Assembly (NCBI RefSeq): GCF_002075345.1
Contig: NZ_NAEW01000004.1
Location: 310,001-374,000 of the forward strand
DNA length: 64,000 bases
Reading direction: 5' to 3'
DNA from: Citrobacter braakii
Lineage (GTDB): Bacteria; Pseudomonadota; Gammaproteobacteria; Enterobacterales; Enterobacteriaceae
Below are positions 8,145 through 17,581 of the stretch, piece by piece. Position 1 is the first letter of the stretch. The number at the start of each line of letters is the position of its first letter. Made by a program: the position numbers and the translations under genes. Under the pieces are notes generated by a model. The model did not search any database. It was given only the letters and a program-made list of their open reading frames with translations, and was not told the DNA's origin.

Positions 8145-9032
8145 ATGGGTGAGTTTTCTACGCTTCTTCAGCAAGGCAACGCCTGGTTTTTCATTCCCAG
8201 CGCGATTCTATTAGGAGTGTTACACGGTCTGGAACCGGGGCATTCCAAGACGATGATGGCGGCCTTTATTATTGCCATTAAGGGGACCATCAAACAGGCG
8301 GTGATGCTGGGGCTGGCGGCAACGCTGTCGCATACCGCAGTGGTATGGCTGATTGCGCTCGGCGGGATGTATATCAGCAAAGCGTTTACTGCCCAGGCCG
8401 TTGAGCCGTGGCTGCAGTTTGTCTCGGCGATTATTATTCTCGGGACCGCATTCTGGATGTTCTGGCGAACCTGGCAGGGAGAACAGAACTGGCTGACCCA
8501 GACGCATCATGACCACGATCATGAGCATCACCATGATCATGATGACCATCACCACCATCATAACCACGGTGAAGCTCACCACCATCATCACGAACATGAC
8601 CACGATCATAACCATGCTGCGTTAGCAGGGCTGAGCGAGGGTTCGAAAGAGTATCAGGACGCGCACGAGCGGGCACATGCTACCGATATTCAGCGCCGCT
8701 TTGCAGGCAAAGAGGTCACCAACGGCCAAATATTATTGTTTGGTCTGACCGGCGGGTTGATCCCCTGCCCTGCCGCCATTACGGTACTGCTGATTTGCAT
8801 CCAGCTCAAAGCCTTCACGCTGGGTGCCACCATGGTGCTGTGCTTCAGCCTCGGGCTGGCGCTAACGCTGGTAACGGTGGGCGTGGGAGCGGCAATCAGC
8901 GTGCAGCAGGCGGCCAAACGCTGGAGCGGATTTAACACACTGGCACGCAAAGCGCCCTATTTTTCCAGCGCGCTTATCGCGATGGTCGGCTTATATATGG
9001 GGATTCACGGCTATATGGGGATCGTCGGTTAA
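8145..9032 (+). CDS. rcnA: RcnA, nickel/cobalt efflux protein
   Basis: A 295-aa inner-membrane protein of the NiCoT-like RcnA family. The first helices carry HGLEPGHSKT (residues 27-35), the metal-passage signature. A cytoplasmic loop at residues 121-157 contains 23 histidines in 37 residues, longer than in E. coli RcnA and rich in Asp. The second half has six predicted segments in all with LTGGLIPCPAA. It exports Ni and Co and is derepressed when RcnR binds metal. Confidence 0.95.
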   Translation: MGEFSTLLQQGNAWFFIPSAILLGVLHGLEPGHSKTMMAAFIIAIKGTIKQAVMLGLAATLSHTAVVWLIALGGMYISKAFTAQAVEPWLQFVSAIIILGTAFWMFWRTWQGEQNWLTQTHHDHDHEHHHDHDDHHHHHNHGEAHHHHHEHDHDHNHAALAGLSEGSKEYQDAHERAHATDIQRRFAGKEVTNGQILLFGLTGGLIPCPAAITVLLICIQLKAFTLGATMVLCFSLGLALTLVTVGVGAAISVQQAAKRWSGFNTLARKAPYFSSALIAMVGLYMGIHGYMGIVG

Positions 9033-9042
9033 CGAACAGAGA

Positions 9043-9066
9043 GCGCAGCAGCGATTGCCGCTGCGC
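9043..9066. terminator. Hairpin between rcnA and yahJ
   Basis: GCGCAGC and GCTGCGC form a 7-bp stem with a 10-nt loop in the 45-bp gap between the convergent genes. No U-tract on either strand, so it may be a 3'-end stabiliser. Confidence 0.42.
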
Positions 9067-9077
9067 ATCAAACCAGG

Positions 9078-10460
9078 CTAGCTTGCGACGTTCCCCCACA
9101 CCAGTTGGCCTTTATGGAAGGTCGCGGTGCGTGGGGAGATTCGCGCGACCGCTTCCGCTGAGCAGGAGGCATCCACCAGTACAAAGCTGGCTTCATCCTG
9201 CGCCTTCGGCCAGACGCGCTCACCTTTATCGTTAAGCGGCAGCACATCGCCGGTGGCGAGGAACAGCGCTCGCGACAGGTTGAGTTCATTGGGACGAATA
9301 TAGAGCTGCGCGTACAGATTCGCCTTCTCCAGCATGTCTCCAAGCCCGTACGGCGACCAATGGTCAATCACACTGTCGGTCCCGGTAATCACTTCCACAC
9401 CTTTGTCACGCAGCTGCTTGAGCGGCATATGCAAGGTTCCGATCGGCACCGTCGAGGCAATGGTAATCTGCTGCGCCGCCATGCGGCTCGCCAGCGCATC
9501 CACCTGCTGTTCGTTCAGCGTCGCCAGCGCAAATGCGTGGCTGATGGTCAGTTTGCCCTTCAACTGCGGCGTTTTCTCCACCGTTTCCACCATGTAATTC
9601 ACCGCCGCAACGCCTGCCGGGCTGGTTTCATGCAGATGGATATCCACGCCTTTATCGTAATCCAGCGCAATCTGGAACATGGTGTCGAGGGATTTTTCCA
9701 TCGCCCCGTCCACACTGGTTGGGTCCAGACCGCCGACGTAATGCGCCCCCGCCTGCATTGCTTCACGCATCAACGGTTCAGACTTCGATAACAGCAGGCC
9801 ATGCTGCGGAAACGCCACGATTTCACAGGCAAAACCCGGCTGGCGACGCGCCAGCACCGCCTGCAGATTTTCCAGGTTTTTCAGCCCGGAAACCGGTTCG
9901 ATATTGCAGTGGCTGCGGGCGATCGAGGTGCCTTTTGATTGCAGCAGATCGATGAGCTTTTCCGCGCGCTCCTGCGTGTAAGGCTGGAGTTCAGGCAGCA
10001 GCTTTTGCTCAAGGCGGATCATATCCTGAATGGTGGTGCCAGCCGGGCGATTCAGCGAACGCCAGGGACCGCCGTAAAAGGTTTTATCCAGATGGATGTG
10101 CATGTCGCGCATGGCGGGCAGCATCAGCTTTCCACCCGCATCGTAGTGCGGCAGCGTCGCATCCGGATGCTGCTTATTCTCACGCAGTGCAACAATTTTC
10201 CCGTCCTGAATTTCAACGGTTTGCAGCGCGGTATGGGTATGCACCACCACCGAGTTTTCGTAATCAAACCCCGCTTCCAGCAGGACGTTATCCAGGTAAT
10301 AGTGCTTATCGTTAATCGTCATTGTGCTCTTCGCCCCGCAGGTGTTCCCGACAGGATTAGCAGCATACGCGACCGGAGCCACTGCGCCAAACAGCGCGGC
10401 AGCGGTGACCATTTTTCCGCTCTGACTTAAAAATTCACGGCGGCTGTTACTTTCCTTCAT
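9078..10460 (-). CDS. yahJ: YahJ, Tat-exported amidohydrolase (deaminase-like)
   Basis: A 460-aa amidohydrolase of the cytosine-deaminase/metal-dependent hydrolase group. A twin-arginine signal is clear: SRREFLSQSGK followed by a hydrophobic stretch and AYA near residue 33. The metal motif HIHLDKTF is near residues 121-128, and later His (HLHETS) and Asp (GTDSVID) ligands are present. It is nearly identical to E. coli YahJ; its substrate is unknown. It is the last gene of the yah cluster, 12 bp after yahI, and a periplasmic location suggests it prepares a ring or ureido compound before uptake. Confidence 0.93.
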   Translation of the reverse strand: MKESNSRREFLSQSGKMVTAAALFGAVAPVAYAANPVGNTCGAKSTMTINDKHYYLDNVLLEAGFDYENSVVVHTHTALQTVEIQDGKIVALRENKQHPDATLPHYDAGGKLMLPAMRDMHIHLDKTFYGGPWRSLNRPAGTTIQDMIRLEQKLLPELQPYTQERAEKLIDLLQSKGTSIARSHCNIEPVSGLKNLENLQAVLARRQPGFACEIVAFPQHGLLLSKSEPLMREAMQAGAHYVGGLDPTSVDGAMEKSLDTMFQIALDYDKGVDIHLHETSPAGVAAVNYMVETVEKTPQLKGKLTISHAFALATLNEQQVDALASRMAAQQITIASTVPIGTLHMPLKQLRDKGVEVITGTDSVIDHWSPYGLGDMLEKANLYAQLYIRPNELNLSRALFLATGDVLPLNDKGERVWPKAQDEASFVLVDASCSAEAVARISPRTATFHKGQLVWGNVAS

Positions 10461-10472
10461 TCACATTTCCTC

Positions 10473-11423
10473 TCAGGAATGGACAATATGAGTGCCCGTT
10501 TCGCCGCGCAGTGCGGCCGGCAGGCATTCCGGCGTGGTGATGATCACTCGCTTACCGCCACGCGCCAGGAACGCCAGACTGGCAACGATTTTGGGTAACA
10601 TGCTCCCCGGCGGGAAATGTCCCTCCTGCATGTAACGGGTCATCGTTGCGACATCCACCTTATCCAGCGCCTGCTGGTTGGGTTTGCCAAAATGAATACA
10701 GACCTGTTCGACGCCGGTGGTGATCACCAGAATGTCAGCGCGGATCTCCTGCGCCAGCAGAGCCGTGGAGAGATCTTTATCAATCACCGCATCCACGCTC
10801 TGATAATCCCCCTGATCGCTACGCACCACCGGGATCCCACCGCCACCCGCGCCAATCACCACAAAGCCTTGCTGGGTCAGCGTTTTGATCGCCTCCGCCT
10901 CGACAATACGCTTCGGTTCCGGAGAGGCGACGACCCGGCGGTAGCCGCGTCCCGAATCTTCAACAAAGCGCCAGCCCGGATTGACCCGCTGCAGTTCATC
11001 GCGCTGCGCTTCGCTAAAGAACGCGCCGATAGGCTTGGTCGGGTTAGCGAAGCCCGGATCGTTTTTGTCGACCTCCACCTGCGTGACCACCGTAACCGCC
11101 TTCTGATCACCGCGCCGCGCCATGCGGTTGTTCAGCGCCTGTTGGATCAGATAGCCGATCCCGCCCTGCGTATCGGCGACGCAGTTTGCCAGCGGGGTGA
11201 GCGGCAACCCTTCACGCTCATGCGCGATTTCCGCACGCCGTAGATCCAGCCCCACCTGCGGCCCGTTTCCGTGCGTCAGCACAATGTTGTAGTCCGATGC
11301 CAACATCTCCAGCACCGTGTCCGCCACCGCTTTCACCGCTTCAGCCTGGTGCTCAATCGACTGGCTGGCGTTATCTTTGATAATGCTGTTGCCGCCAATG
11401 GCAACGACCACAAGTTCTTTCAT
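10473..11423 (-). CDS. yahI: YahI, carbamate kinase-like protein
   Basis: A 316-aa amino-acid-kinase-fold enzyme of the carbamate kinase family, full length. The phosphate-binding start VVAIGGNSI and NGPQVG, plus GGGGIPV and the VDAVIDKDLS lysine motif, are present. It would turn carbamoyl phosphate plus ADP into ATP, CO2 and ammonia, the energy-yielding last step of ureido-compound breakdown. It follows the permease gene and precedes yahJ closely on the same strand. Confidence 0.93.
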   Translation of the reverse strand: MKELVVVAIGGNSIIKDNASQSIEHQAEAVKAVADTVLEMLASDYNIVLTHGNGPQVGLDLRRAEIAHEREGLPLTPLANCVADTQGGIGYLIQQALNNRMARRGDQKAVTVVTQVEVDKNDPGFANPTKPIGAFFSEAQRDELQRVNPGWRFVEDSGRGYRRVVASPEPKRIVEAEAIKTLTQQGFVVIGAGGGGIPVVRSDQGDYQSVDAVIDKDLSTALLAQEIRADILVITTGVEQVCIHFGKPNQQALDKVDVATMTRYMQEGHFPPGSMLPKIVASLAFLARGGKRVIITTPECLPAALRGETGTHIVHS

Positions 11424-11449
11424 AGTGTTATCTTCCGCTTACAGGCGAT

Positions 11450-13000
11450 TCAGGTCGTTTTCGTCGGTTCCTGCTCAGGCGCAGTCACCGCTTCACGGCT
11501 ATCAAGAACATGCTTGAGGACAAACATGCCGCTCATCATCAGGTAGGCCACAACAAACATCATCGAACTGCCTTCTGCAAAGCCAACCGCCGGAGAGTGG
11601 ATCACACCAAACAGCGATAACAGCGCGCCAAAAGCTGCGGCAATCGCCCCACGCAGCGGCTTATTCATAATGGCGAAGATAGCGACGCAGCCCCACAGCA
11701 TACTGGCCAGCGGCGCGCCGCTTCCCAGATGCACCAGCCCATCGTAATAGACACCTTTGCTGTGCAGCAGGTCGCTACCCAGTTTCCCCGCGGATGTTCC
11801 GGCGGCGCCCATCACGCTGTTGACGATGGTCAACGCCCAGTTAGCGATCCACGGGAACAAGCAGATAAAGATAACGGGAACCTCGACTTTGGGCGTCTCT
11901 CGCACCACCTGGTTGGCGGTCACCACGCCGATAAATACCAGAATCGGCACTATCGCAGTCATCGGAATAATCGCGAGCATAAACGCCCCCAGCCCAAACA
12001 GCGGTACCAGGAACATGGTGATGCCTGAAGCGAGGGTATAACCGATGCTGGCCCCCATCGCTTTCCAGCCCGCATGCCCAACATATACGGTCACCGGGAA
12101 TGGGTTGCCCAGCATGCAGCCGAGCATGGAGGCAAAACCGTTCGCCATCATGACTTTACGGGTGTTGTACTCATCACCCGCCGCATGCGCACTTTCAATG
12201 TTCTCAAGGTCAAAAATGTAGTTCGCCAGACCCAGAGGAACCGCAGAAGCCAGGTACGGCAGCGCGTGCGGCAAACCCTGCAGGAAGCTGTCGACATGGA
12301 TTTCCGGCGGATTGAAGCCAAAGGAAGACATCGAAGATTTAATGGCTTCCGGGCTTTGCAAACCGGAGATCCACGCCAACGCTGTACCGGCAATCAGCAG
12401 CAGCAAACCGGTGGGGATGCGGGCAAAAATCGGCTTCTTACCGAACCAGTTAATGAAGATCAACAACAAGACGATGAAAGAGACGGTCGGCGCTTCAAAT
12501 GCCTGCAGCATCGGGTTCATCGCCAGCAGCAACAGTCCCAGACCGGACAGACAAGAAAGTAATACTGTACGCGGGATCATCTTGCGGATGGTCTCGCCCA
12601 GGAAGGAGCCGCCGACCAGGATCAACGCTTCTACAAAGCACCACACCAGGGCTATCTGGATAGCAAAGTTGGCATCTTTGGTTTGCTGATATACCGGCAT
12701 TAGCACCAGGAAGGTCACGGTAAAAATTGACGGTGCGCTCGGCCCGGACGGCAGCGCTGTCACGTCTTTACGCCCGGTGTGCTTTGCCATCTGCAGGCCA
12801 AACCAGGCGTAGCAGACGCTGGCCACCAGCACCGCCAGACCAAAGGCAGGCGCAATGCGACCATAGACAATTTCGGTAGGGATCCCGACGACAAAAATGA
12901 GCAGCCCCATCATTGTCAGCAGGTTAGTCAGGTTGTTGGTCATCAGCCCAAAGTAAGCAGCCCAGTCACCACGTTTCCATTCTAGTTTTATGCTGTTCAT
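11450..13000 (-). CDS. NCS2-type xanthine/uracil permease-like transporter
   Basis: A 516-aa membrane protein with about 12-14 hydrophobic segments, resembling the nucleobase-cation symporter-2/AzgA transporters (NNLTNLLTMMGLLIF at the start, ALPSGPSAPS and GHAGWKAMGA motifs). It lies between yahG and yahI in the same operon; E. coli's yah cluster lacks it. It probably imports the substrate for the cluster, which would therefore be a purine, hydantoin or ureide-like ring. Substrate is inferred from family and context only. Confidence 0.8.
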   Translation of the reverse strand: MNSIKLEWKRGDWAAYFGLMTNNLTNLLTMMGLLIFVVGIPTEIVYGRIAPAFGLAVLVASVCYAWFGLQMAKHTGRKDVTALPSGPSAPSIFTVTFLVLMPVYQQTKDANFAIQIALVWCFVEALILVGGSFLGETIRKMIPRTVLLSCLSGLGLLLLAMNPMLQAFEAPTVSFIVLLLIFINWFGKKPIFARIPTGLLLLIAGTALAWISGLQSPEAIKSSMSSFGFNPPEIHVDSFLQGLPHALPYLASAVPLGLANYIFDLENIESAHAAGDEYNTRKVMMANGFASMLGCMLGNPFPVTVYVGHAGWKAMGASIGYTLASGITMFLVPLFGLGAFMLAIIPMTAIVPILVFIGVVTANQVVRETPKVEVPVIFICLFPWIANWALTIVNSVMGAAGTSAGKLGSDLLHSKGVYYDGLVHLGSGAPLASMLWGCVAIFAIMNKPLRGAIAAAFGALLSLFGVIHSPAVGFAEGSSMMFVVAYLMMSGMFVLKHVLDSREAVTAPEQEPTKTT

Positions 13001-13088
13001 GGAATATCCTTAACAGGTTAAGCATCGTTTGCGATCCCGGGGATCGCCCAGCCCTGCAGGTAAGCAACGTTTTTCGCTTCGCTACTGT

Positions 13089-13109
13089 GGGGCTAACAGC
13101 GTTAGCCCC
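13089..13109. terminator. Hairpin after yahG
   Basis: GGGGCTAAC-AGC-GTTAGCCCC is a perfect 9-bp stem with a 3-nt loop, 9 bp after yahG. With no U-tract it may protect the yahGFED mRNA end or attenuate transcription into the permease gene. Confidence 0.5.
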
Positions 13110-13117
13110 GATTGTTG

Positions 13118-14536
13118 TTATTGGCAGTAGCGGTCGCGCCAGTTGAGGATCGCCTTTTCAAAACAGGCGAACGGCGGATGGACTATTCCGGCGCCGATCA
13201 TGCCGATCCCCGCATCTTTGTGCGCAATTGCGGTGTTAATCACCGGCAGAATGCCGGTGCTACCCACGCGCGTAATGTCGATAGCGGTCGGTACGCCCAT
13301 AAAACCAAGTAACGGAATGGTAACGTTGGGGTTTTCGCCGAGAGTGATTTCACGCATCTGGCGAGAGAAATCGACCGCCTCTTCAACCGTACCGCCCACC
13401 AGCGCCACGATGGCCGGTGCCGTTGCCATGGCAAAACCGCCGATGCCGTAGGTTTCGGTAATTGCGCTATCACCGATATCACGTCCGGAATCTTCGGGCT
13501 TATAGCCCGCAAACATCGGGCCAATCACCTGCTGCGCCGGACCGGTAAACCACTGACCCGATAAGCCGCTGATGCGCAGACCGAATTCAACGCCGTTACG
13601 TGCCATCGTCGTAACTACGGTGCTGTATTCGATCCCGTGTGCGGCGTCCATTGCGGCTTTACACATCGCCATCCAGGTCGGTCCGGAGAAGTAATCGCTG
13701 CTGAGGACGAACTCGAATACCTCACGCTGCTGCTCAACCGGATAGCCGGTCTGAATAATCCACGGCGTCAGTGCCTGTATCAGTAGCGCCGTCCCGGCGT
13801 TATTGCGGTTATGACACTCATCGCCCATGTGCAGCGCCTGCGCCAGCATCAGGCGCAGATCGATTTCGCCCGCCAGCTTCATGGCGTCGCGCAGCATCGG
13901 TCCCATCACATCGCGCATCCAGTTCAGGCGATCGATAACGCTCTGATCGTTCGCGCCCATGCGCAGGATCTTCGCCATCTGCTCGCTCATATTGGTGTAT
14001 GCGCGGTTGCCGTAGGTTTTGTTCTCGACGATGTGCATAAACATCGACGCCGACGTTACACCCGCCATCGAACCGACACAGTCATGCTCGTGGCACGGTG
14101 AGAAGATGATTTCACCCGAGGCGGCCAGGTCGGCGGCTTCATCCAGATCTTTCGCCAGCCCTTCAAACACCAAAGCCCCGGTGACCGCGCCCTTCATTGC
14201 GCCGCACATTTTTTCCCAGCAGATGGGCGGTCCGGCGTGCAGGATGGTGTTGCGGGTCATGCCCGGCACGACGTTGATCGCCTGGTCATAGCCAATCAGC
14301 ACCGGATGCGACTGGATAATGCGTTCCAGCGCCTGCTGGTTAGCGGCAGCGATTTTGTCAGCCAGCGGCGAATCGGCAATTTCGTCCAGTGCGGCCACGA
14401 CCTGCATGTTGCCCTGGCCCGGCGGCGTCCAGTCGAGCTGGGTCACGGGAACATTCTGCTTTTTCAGGTCATCGCTGAACATCGCGATGCCGACGTTAAT
14501 CACGTTCAGCGGCTGGTTAAACAGTGTCTGGCTCAT
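13118..14536 (-). CDS. yahG: YahG, DUF1116 protein, carbamoyltransferase-like subunit
   Basis: A 472-aa DUF1116 protein nearly identical to E. coli YahG. The paralogue YlbE/AllG works with AllF (FdrA) and AllH as an oxamate carbamoyltransferase in the allantoin pathway, so a similar carbamoyl-transfer role is inferred. Visible conserved blocks are PGMTRNTILHAGPPI and SPCHEHDCVG, the latter with His and Cys residues. Its ATG overlaps the yahF stop by one base (TGATG), so the two are translationally coupled. Confidence 0.9.
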   Translation of the reverse strand: MSQTLFNQPLNVINVGIAMFSDDLKKQNVPVTQLDWTPPGQGNMQVVAALDEIADSPLADKIAAANQQALERIIQSHPVLIGYDQAINVVPGMTRNTILHAGPPICWEKMCGAMKGAVTGALVFEGLAKDLDEAADLAASGEIIFSPCHEHDCVGSMAGVTSASMFMHIVENKTYGNRAYTNMSEQMAKILRMGANDQSVIDRLNWMRDVMGPMLRDAMKLAGEIDLRLMLAQALHMGDECHNRNNAGTALLIQALTPWIIQTGYPVEQQREVFEFVLSSDYFSGPTWMAMCKAAMDAAHGIEYSTVVTTMARNGVEFGLRISGLSGQWFTGPAQQVIGPMFAGYKPEDSGRDIGDSAITETYGIGGFAMATAPAIVALVGGTVEEAVDFSRQMREITLGENPNVTIPLLGFMGVPTAIDITRVGSTGILPVINTAIAHKDAGIGMIGAGIVHPPFACFEKAILNWRDRYCQ

Positions 14537-16083
14537 CAGGCTTCCTCCCCTTTACAGATAAATTCACGCGCCAGCAATCCGGTATTGGTGCTACTGCTCG
14601 CCCAGATCACGCCTGCATCGGTCAGCATCTGGCACTGTTTTTCCAGCGACGGCGTATCGAGATCGGTTCCCAGCACGTAGCCGAGGATCTCAAGCGGACG
14701 CCCCTCTGCGGCGGCGATCGCTTTGGCTTCGACGATCGCCTCGATCATCACGCCAACCGGATCTTCATGTGATCCATATCCAAGAACGAAGTCCATAACG
14801 ATCACGCCGACTTCAGGATCGCGTGCTTCCTGCAACAGACGACTAATGCGGTTGGTTGGATCGATCATCGGATGCGGTTTACCGTTGGTAAAATCGTCAT
14901 CTCCGAAATCAAGGAAGGTATGTCCCACGCTGCGGTTGAGATCTGTCAGGCGAAAAGCCGGATCCGGATGAATGTTGCTGTAAACTTCTGCATGTTTTTC
15001 CATGGCAGCAAACATCGCCTCATCGCACAGCGTGCCGCCACAGAACAAGCCGCGAATGTACTTTTGCTGCGGGGTCAGGCGGGCGCGGACCTCTTCAATC
15101 AACGGCCAGTTGAGCGGATGCAGATCGAGGCTCTCTTTTTTCACGCCAGTCAGCAGTACCGCTTTCAACGCCGCCTCTTTAGTGCCGCGTGCAAACAGCA
15201 GACCGTTTTCATCCGCAGGCGCGGCTTCACGTCCGAGGAAACACACTACGACGGGCTTATGGCAGGCGCGCGCACGTTCCAGCACTTTGCGCGCCACTGT
15301 TGGCGCAGGAGGTTTGGAGATAAGCGCGATGATCTCGGTTTGCGGATCGGCCTCCAACATGCCAATCGCGTCAAGCATCATCAGGCCGCCAATCTTTTCG
15401 CTCAGATCGCGTCCACCGGTGCCAATCAGTTGGGAAATCCCGCCGCCAAACTCGTGAATGCGTACGCTCAGCTCCTGGCTACCGGTACCGGAGGCACCAA
15501 CAATTCCGATGTTGCCGCGACGCACCGCATTGCCAAAACACAGCGCCGCGCCGTTAATAATGGCGGTTCCGCAATCGGGCCCCATCATCAGCAGCCCTTT
15601 TTCATGCGCCAGCTGCTTGAGCGCCAGTTCGTCTTCAAGAGAGACGTTGTCAGAAAACAGCATCACGTTGAGGTTATTTTGCAGCGCCTGACGCGCTTCA
15701 CGCGCGGCAAACAGACCATTGACCGAGATCACCGCCAGGTTGCTGTCAGGAACATGCTTCTTCGCACTGGCAAGCGTGGCATAGCGCGCTTCATGCTGCC
15801 CCCCCTGCTCTTTATGCGTAAACAAGTCTTCAATCGCCACCAGCGTCTGATTGTTCGCCGCCTCGCTGGCACCTTTAATGACAATCATCAGGTCGCCACT
15901 TTTCGCCTCTTCAAGTTCAGGCGTGAGCAGACCGAGATTCTTCAGTACGCCCTTATTCATTTCTGTCGCCATAGCCACGAACGCCTGCTCAACGCCATCG
16001 AGCTTATTTGCGCGTGTGGAGATAGACATCAGTGAGACAGAATCAAAATACGTGTTCTTTTTAACAACTATCCTGATCGACAT
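14536..16083 (-). CDS. yahF: YahF, FdrA-like acyl-CoA synthetase-type protein
   Basis: A 515-aa protein with a CoA-binding/NAD(P)-like domain and a succinyl-CoA ligase-like domain, as in FdrA/AllF. Conserved blocks are MGPDCGTAIING, GIVGASGTGSQEL with the phosphate-loop style glycines, and FCGGTLCDE. It is nearly identical to E. coli YahF. By analogy with AllF it is a subunit of a carbamoyltransferase, probably with YahG and YahE. Its start overlaps the end of yahE by 23 bp and its stop overlaps the yahG start. Confidence 0.9.
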   Translation of the reverse strand: MSIRIVVKKNTYFDSVSLMSISTRANKLDGVEQAFVAMATEMNKGVLKNLGLLTPELEEAKSGDLMIVIKGASEAANNQTLVAIEDLFTHKEQGGQHEARYATLASAKKHVPDSNLAVISVNGLFAAREARQALQNNLNVMLFSDNVSLEDELALKQLAHEKGLLMMGPDCGTAIINGAALCFGNAVRRGNIGIVGASGTGSQELSVRIHEFGGGISQLIGTGGRDLSEKIGGLMMLDAIGMLEADPQTEIIALISKPPAPTVARKVLERARACHKPVVVCFLGREAAPADENGLLFARGTKEAALKAVLLTGVKKESLDLHPLNWPLIEEVRARLTPQQKYIRGLFCGGTLCDEAMFAAMEKHAEVYSNIHPDPAFRLTDLNRSVGHTFLDFGDDDFTNGKPHPMIDPTNRISRLLQEARDPEVGVIVMDFVLGYGSHEDPVGVMIEAIVEAKAIAAAEGRPLEILGYVLGTDLDTPSLEKQCQMLTDAGVIWASSSTNTGLLAREFICKGEEA

Positions 16084-16849
16084 AATTCCCTCCGGACCTG
16101 TGGCTCAGGGCGCAGGCATCCGCCATGCCATACAGCATGTCGCAGCCAGAACTTGAGCCGATATTTTTAATGTCAGTAATATATTGCGTAGAAACGGGTT
16201 GTTGCTCTGTAATAATATGGTTCAGCAGCCGTCCGACGCTTTCCCGATAACGTTGATGAAAGGCTTCCTCTAGCGTTATTTTGCTGAGTAGCGTGGTATT
16301 ATTTCCGGCACGTTGTAAGGCTGCTAAAAAATCATCACGATATTTCCCCAGCGGATGTCCAGGAATAAATAAAATAGTGCTTAAACCCACTAAATAGTCA
16401 TCAGATGAGGGCGTCAGACCAATCCCCAGACCAATTAAATGGCTGACCGCTGTAGAGATATTTTCTCCTGTATGCAACGCCGCCAGTAATGTTTGCCGGC
16501 GACTCAGTAATTGACGGGTGATTTCCAGATAAAACGGGTTATCACCCTGGTACAGAAATAATGTGTCAGCGCTTCTTAGCTGTTGGCGGATAACCTCTTC
16601 CCAGCGCAGCCAGCGGATTGCAGCAAGGCTTATTGCATCAAGCCTCCACTGTGGTATGCGCCACGGCAGACAACCGGAAGTTTCTATCCATTTATCGTTG
16701 CCAACGGCTATCCCCGATTCGGTAAAACTGACTCTCTCACCGGGGTGAAACAGCTCTTCACAATGCGTCAGCGCCAGCCGACAGCTGTTAGGCGCGTTAT
16801 CACAACCTTCACTCAGTAACGTCAGCAACCGCTGCTGTTCAGGTACCAA
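16061..16849 (-). CDS. yahE: YahE, DUF2877 protein (start upstream uncertain)
   Basis: A DUF2877 protein, the family of AllH/YlbF. The conserved IGLGIGLTPSSDDYLVG block is present. With the TTG at 16847-16849 as start the protein is 262 aa, but the frame continues upstream without a stop to 16975 and encodes family-like sequence (ALTADGAFLAFRGTGRVEQV), so the real start is earlier. That stretch has no ATG, GTG or TTG; the best ribosome site, AGGAG, precedes an ATC codon at 16958-16960. It overlaps yahF at its 3' end and follows yahD. Probable subunit of the carbamoyl-transfer complex. Confidence 0.82.
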   Translation of the reverse strand: MVPEQQRLLTLLSEGCDNAPNSCRLALTHCEELFHPGERVSFTESGIAVGNDKWIETSGCLPWRIPQWRLDAISLAAIRWLRWEEVIRQQLRSADTLFLYQGDNPFYLEITRQLLSRRQTLLAALHTGENISTAVSHLIGLGIGLTPSSDDYLVGLSTILFIPGHPLGKYRDDFLAALQRAGNNTTLLSKITLEEAFHQRYRESVGRLLNHIITEQQPVSTQYITDIKNIGSSSGCDMLYGMADACALSHRSGGNYVDQDSC

Positions 16850-16975
16850 CAGGTTTACCGCGCGGGAAAAAACCTGTTCAACCCGTCCCGTTCCCCGGAA
16901 AGCCAGAAACGCGCCGTCTGCGGTTAGCGCCCGTACACATCGCCGTGATGGCGTAGCGATAGTAGCGCTCCTCTG

Positions 16976-17581
16976 TCAGGCTCCGGCCGCAATCAGCAGC
17001 TCGGCAATTTCGTGGTATCCTTTCTCCCGCGCCAGCTCCAGCGGGGTTTTACCGTATTTATCCGTCATGTGCGGGTTTGCGCCATGGTCGAGCAGCAGCT
17101 TGACGATTTCCTGCTGTTTCGCGCCGCCGTCATTAAGCACGATGGCTTCCAGTAACGGCGTCCAGCCGACAAAGTTGGTATGATTAACATTGATATCGGT
17201 ACGCAGCAGCAGTTCGCGCACGATCTCTACATGACCTTTTTCGCTGGCTGGCGTAATACCGACGCCGCCAAAACGGCTCAGGCAATTAAGATCGGGGTTG
17301 GCCGGTAATACGGTACGCAGCAGCGTTAAATCGTTAGTCAGACAGCTAATCAGGAATGGATTAAAACAGGTTTGATCCTGTTTATTAATATCGGCACCGG
17401 CAGCAATCAATAAAGAAACACAGTCATAATGTTTATTCAGGCTGGCAATAATTATGGCAGTGCGCCCCTGGCGGTTAGTGGCATTAATATCCACATTTTT
17501 TGCCAGGCAGGATTTTAATCCATCGGCATCACCCTGCTCTGCCGCCAGCAGAAATTCAGTAATGAGTTCTTTCTCTGACAT
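16976..17581 (-). CDS. yahD: YahD, ankyrin-repeat protein
   Basis: A protein of 201 aa with about five ankyrin repeats (GRTAIIIASLNKHYDCVSLL, GWTPLLEAIVLN, GKTPLELAREKGYHEIAELL). The frame is open to 17674, but the ATG at 17579-17581 (MSEKELITEF) has a good AGGAG ribosome site and gives the length of E. coli YahD. First gene of the leftward yah cluster, divergent from the regulator yahB. Ankyrin repeats mediate protein contacts; its role in the cluster is unknown, perhaps as an assembly partner. Confidence 0.92.
   Translation of the reverse strand: MSEKELITEFLLAAEQGDADGLKSCLAKNVDINATNRQGRTAIIIASLNKHYDCVSLLIAAGADINKQDQTCFNPFLISCLTNDLTLLRTVLPANPDLNCLSRFGGVGITPASEKGHVEIVRELLLRTDINVNHTNFVGWTPLLEAIVLNDGGAKQQEIVKLLLDHGANPHMTDKYGKTPLELAREKGYHEIAELLIAAGA

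Noticed and set aside
8220..8676. Met/Val-rich and Gly/Asp/His-rich ORFs on the reverse strand of rcnA
   Set aside because: They are shadows of the histidine-rich loop repeats of rcnA.
14872..16035. 387-aa rightward ORF opposite yahF
   Set aside because: Long antisense shadow of a GC-rich coding gene; composition (Arg, His, Gln rich) is not protein-like, and yahF is strongly conserved.
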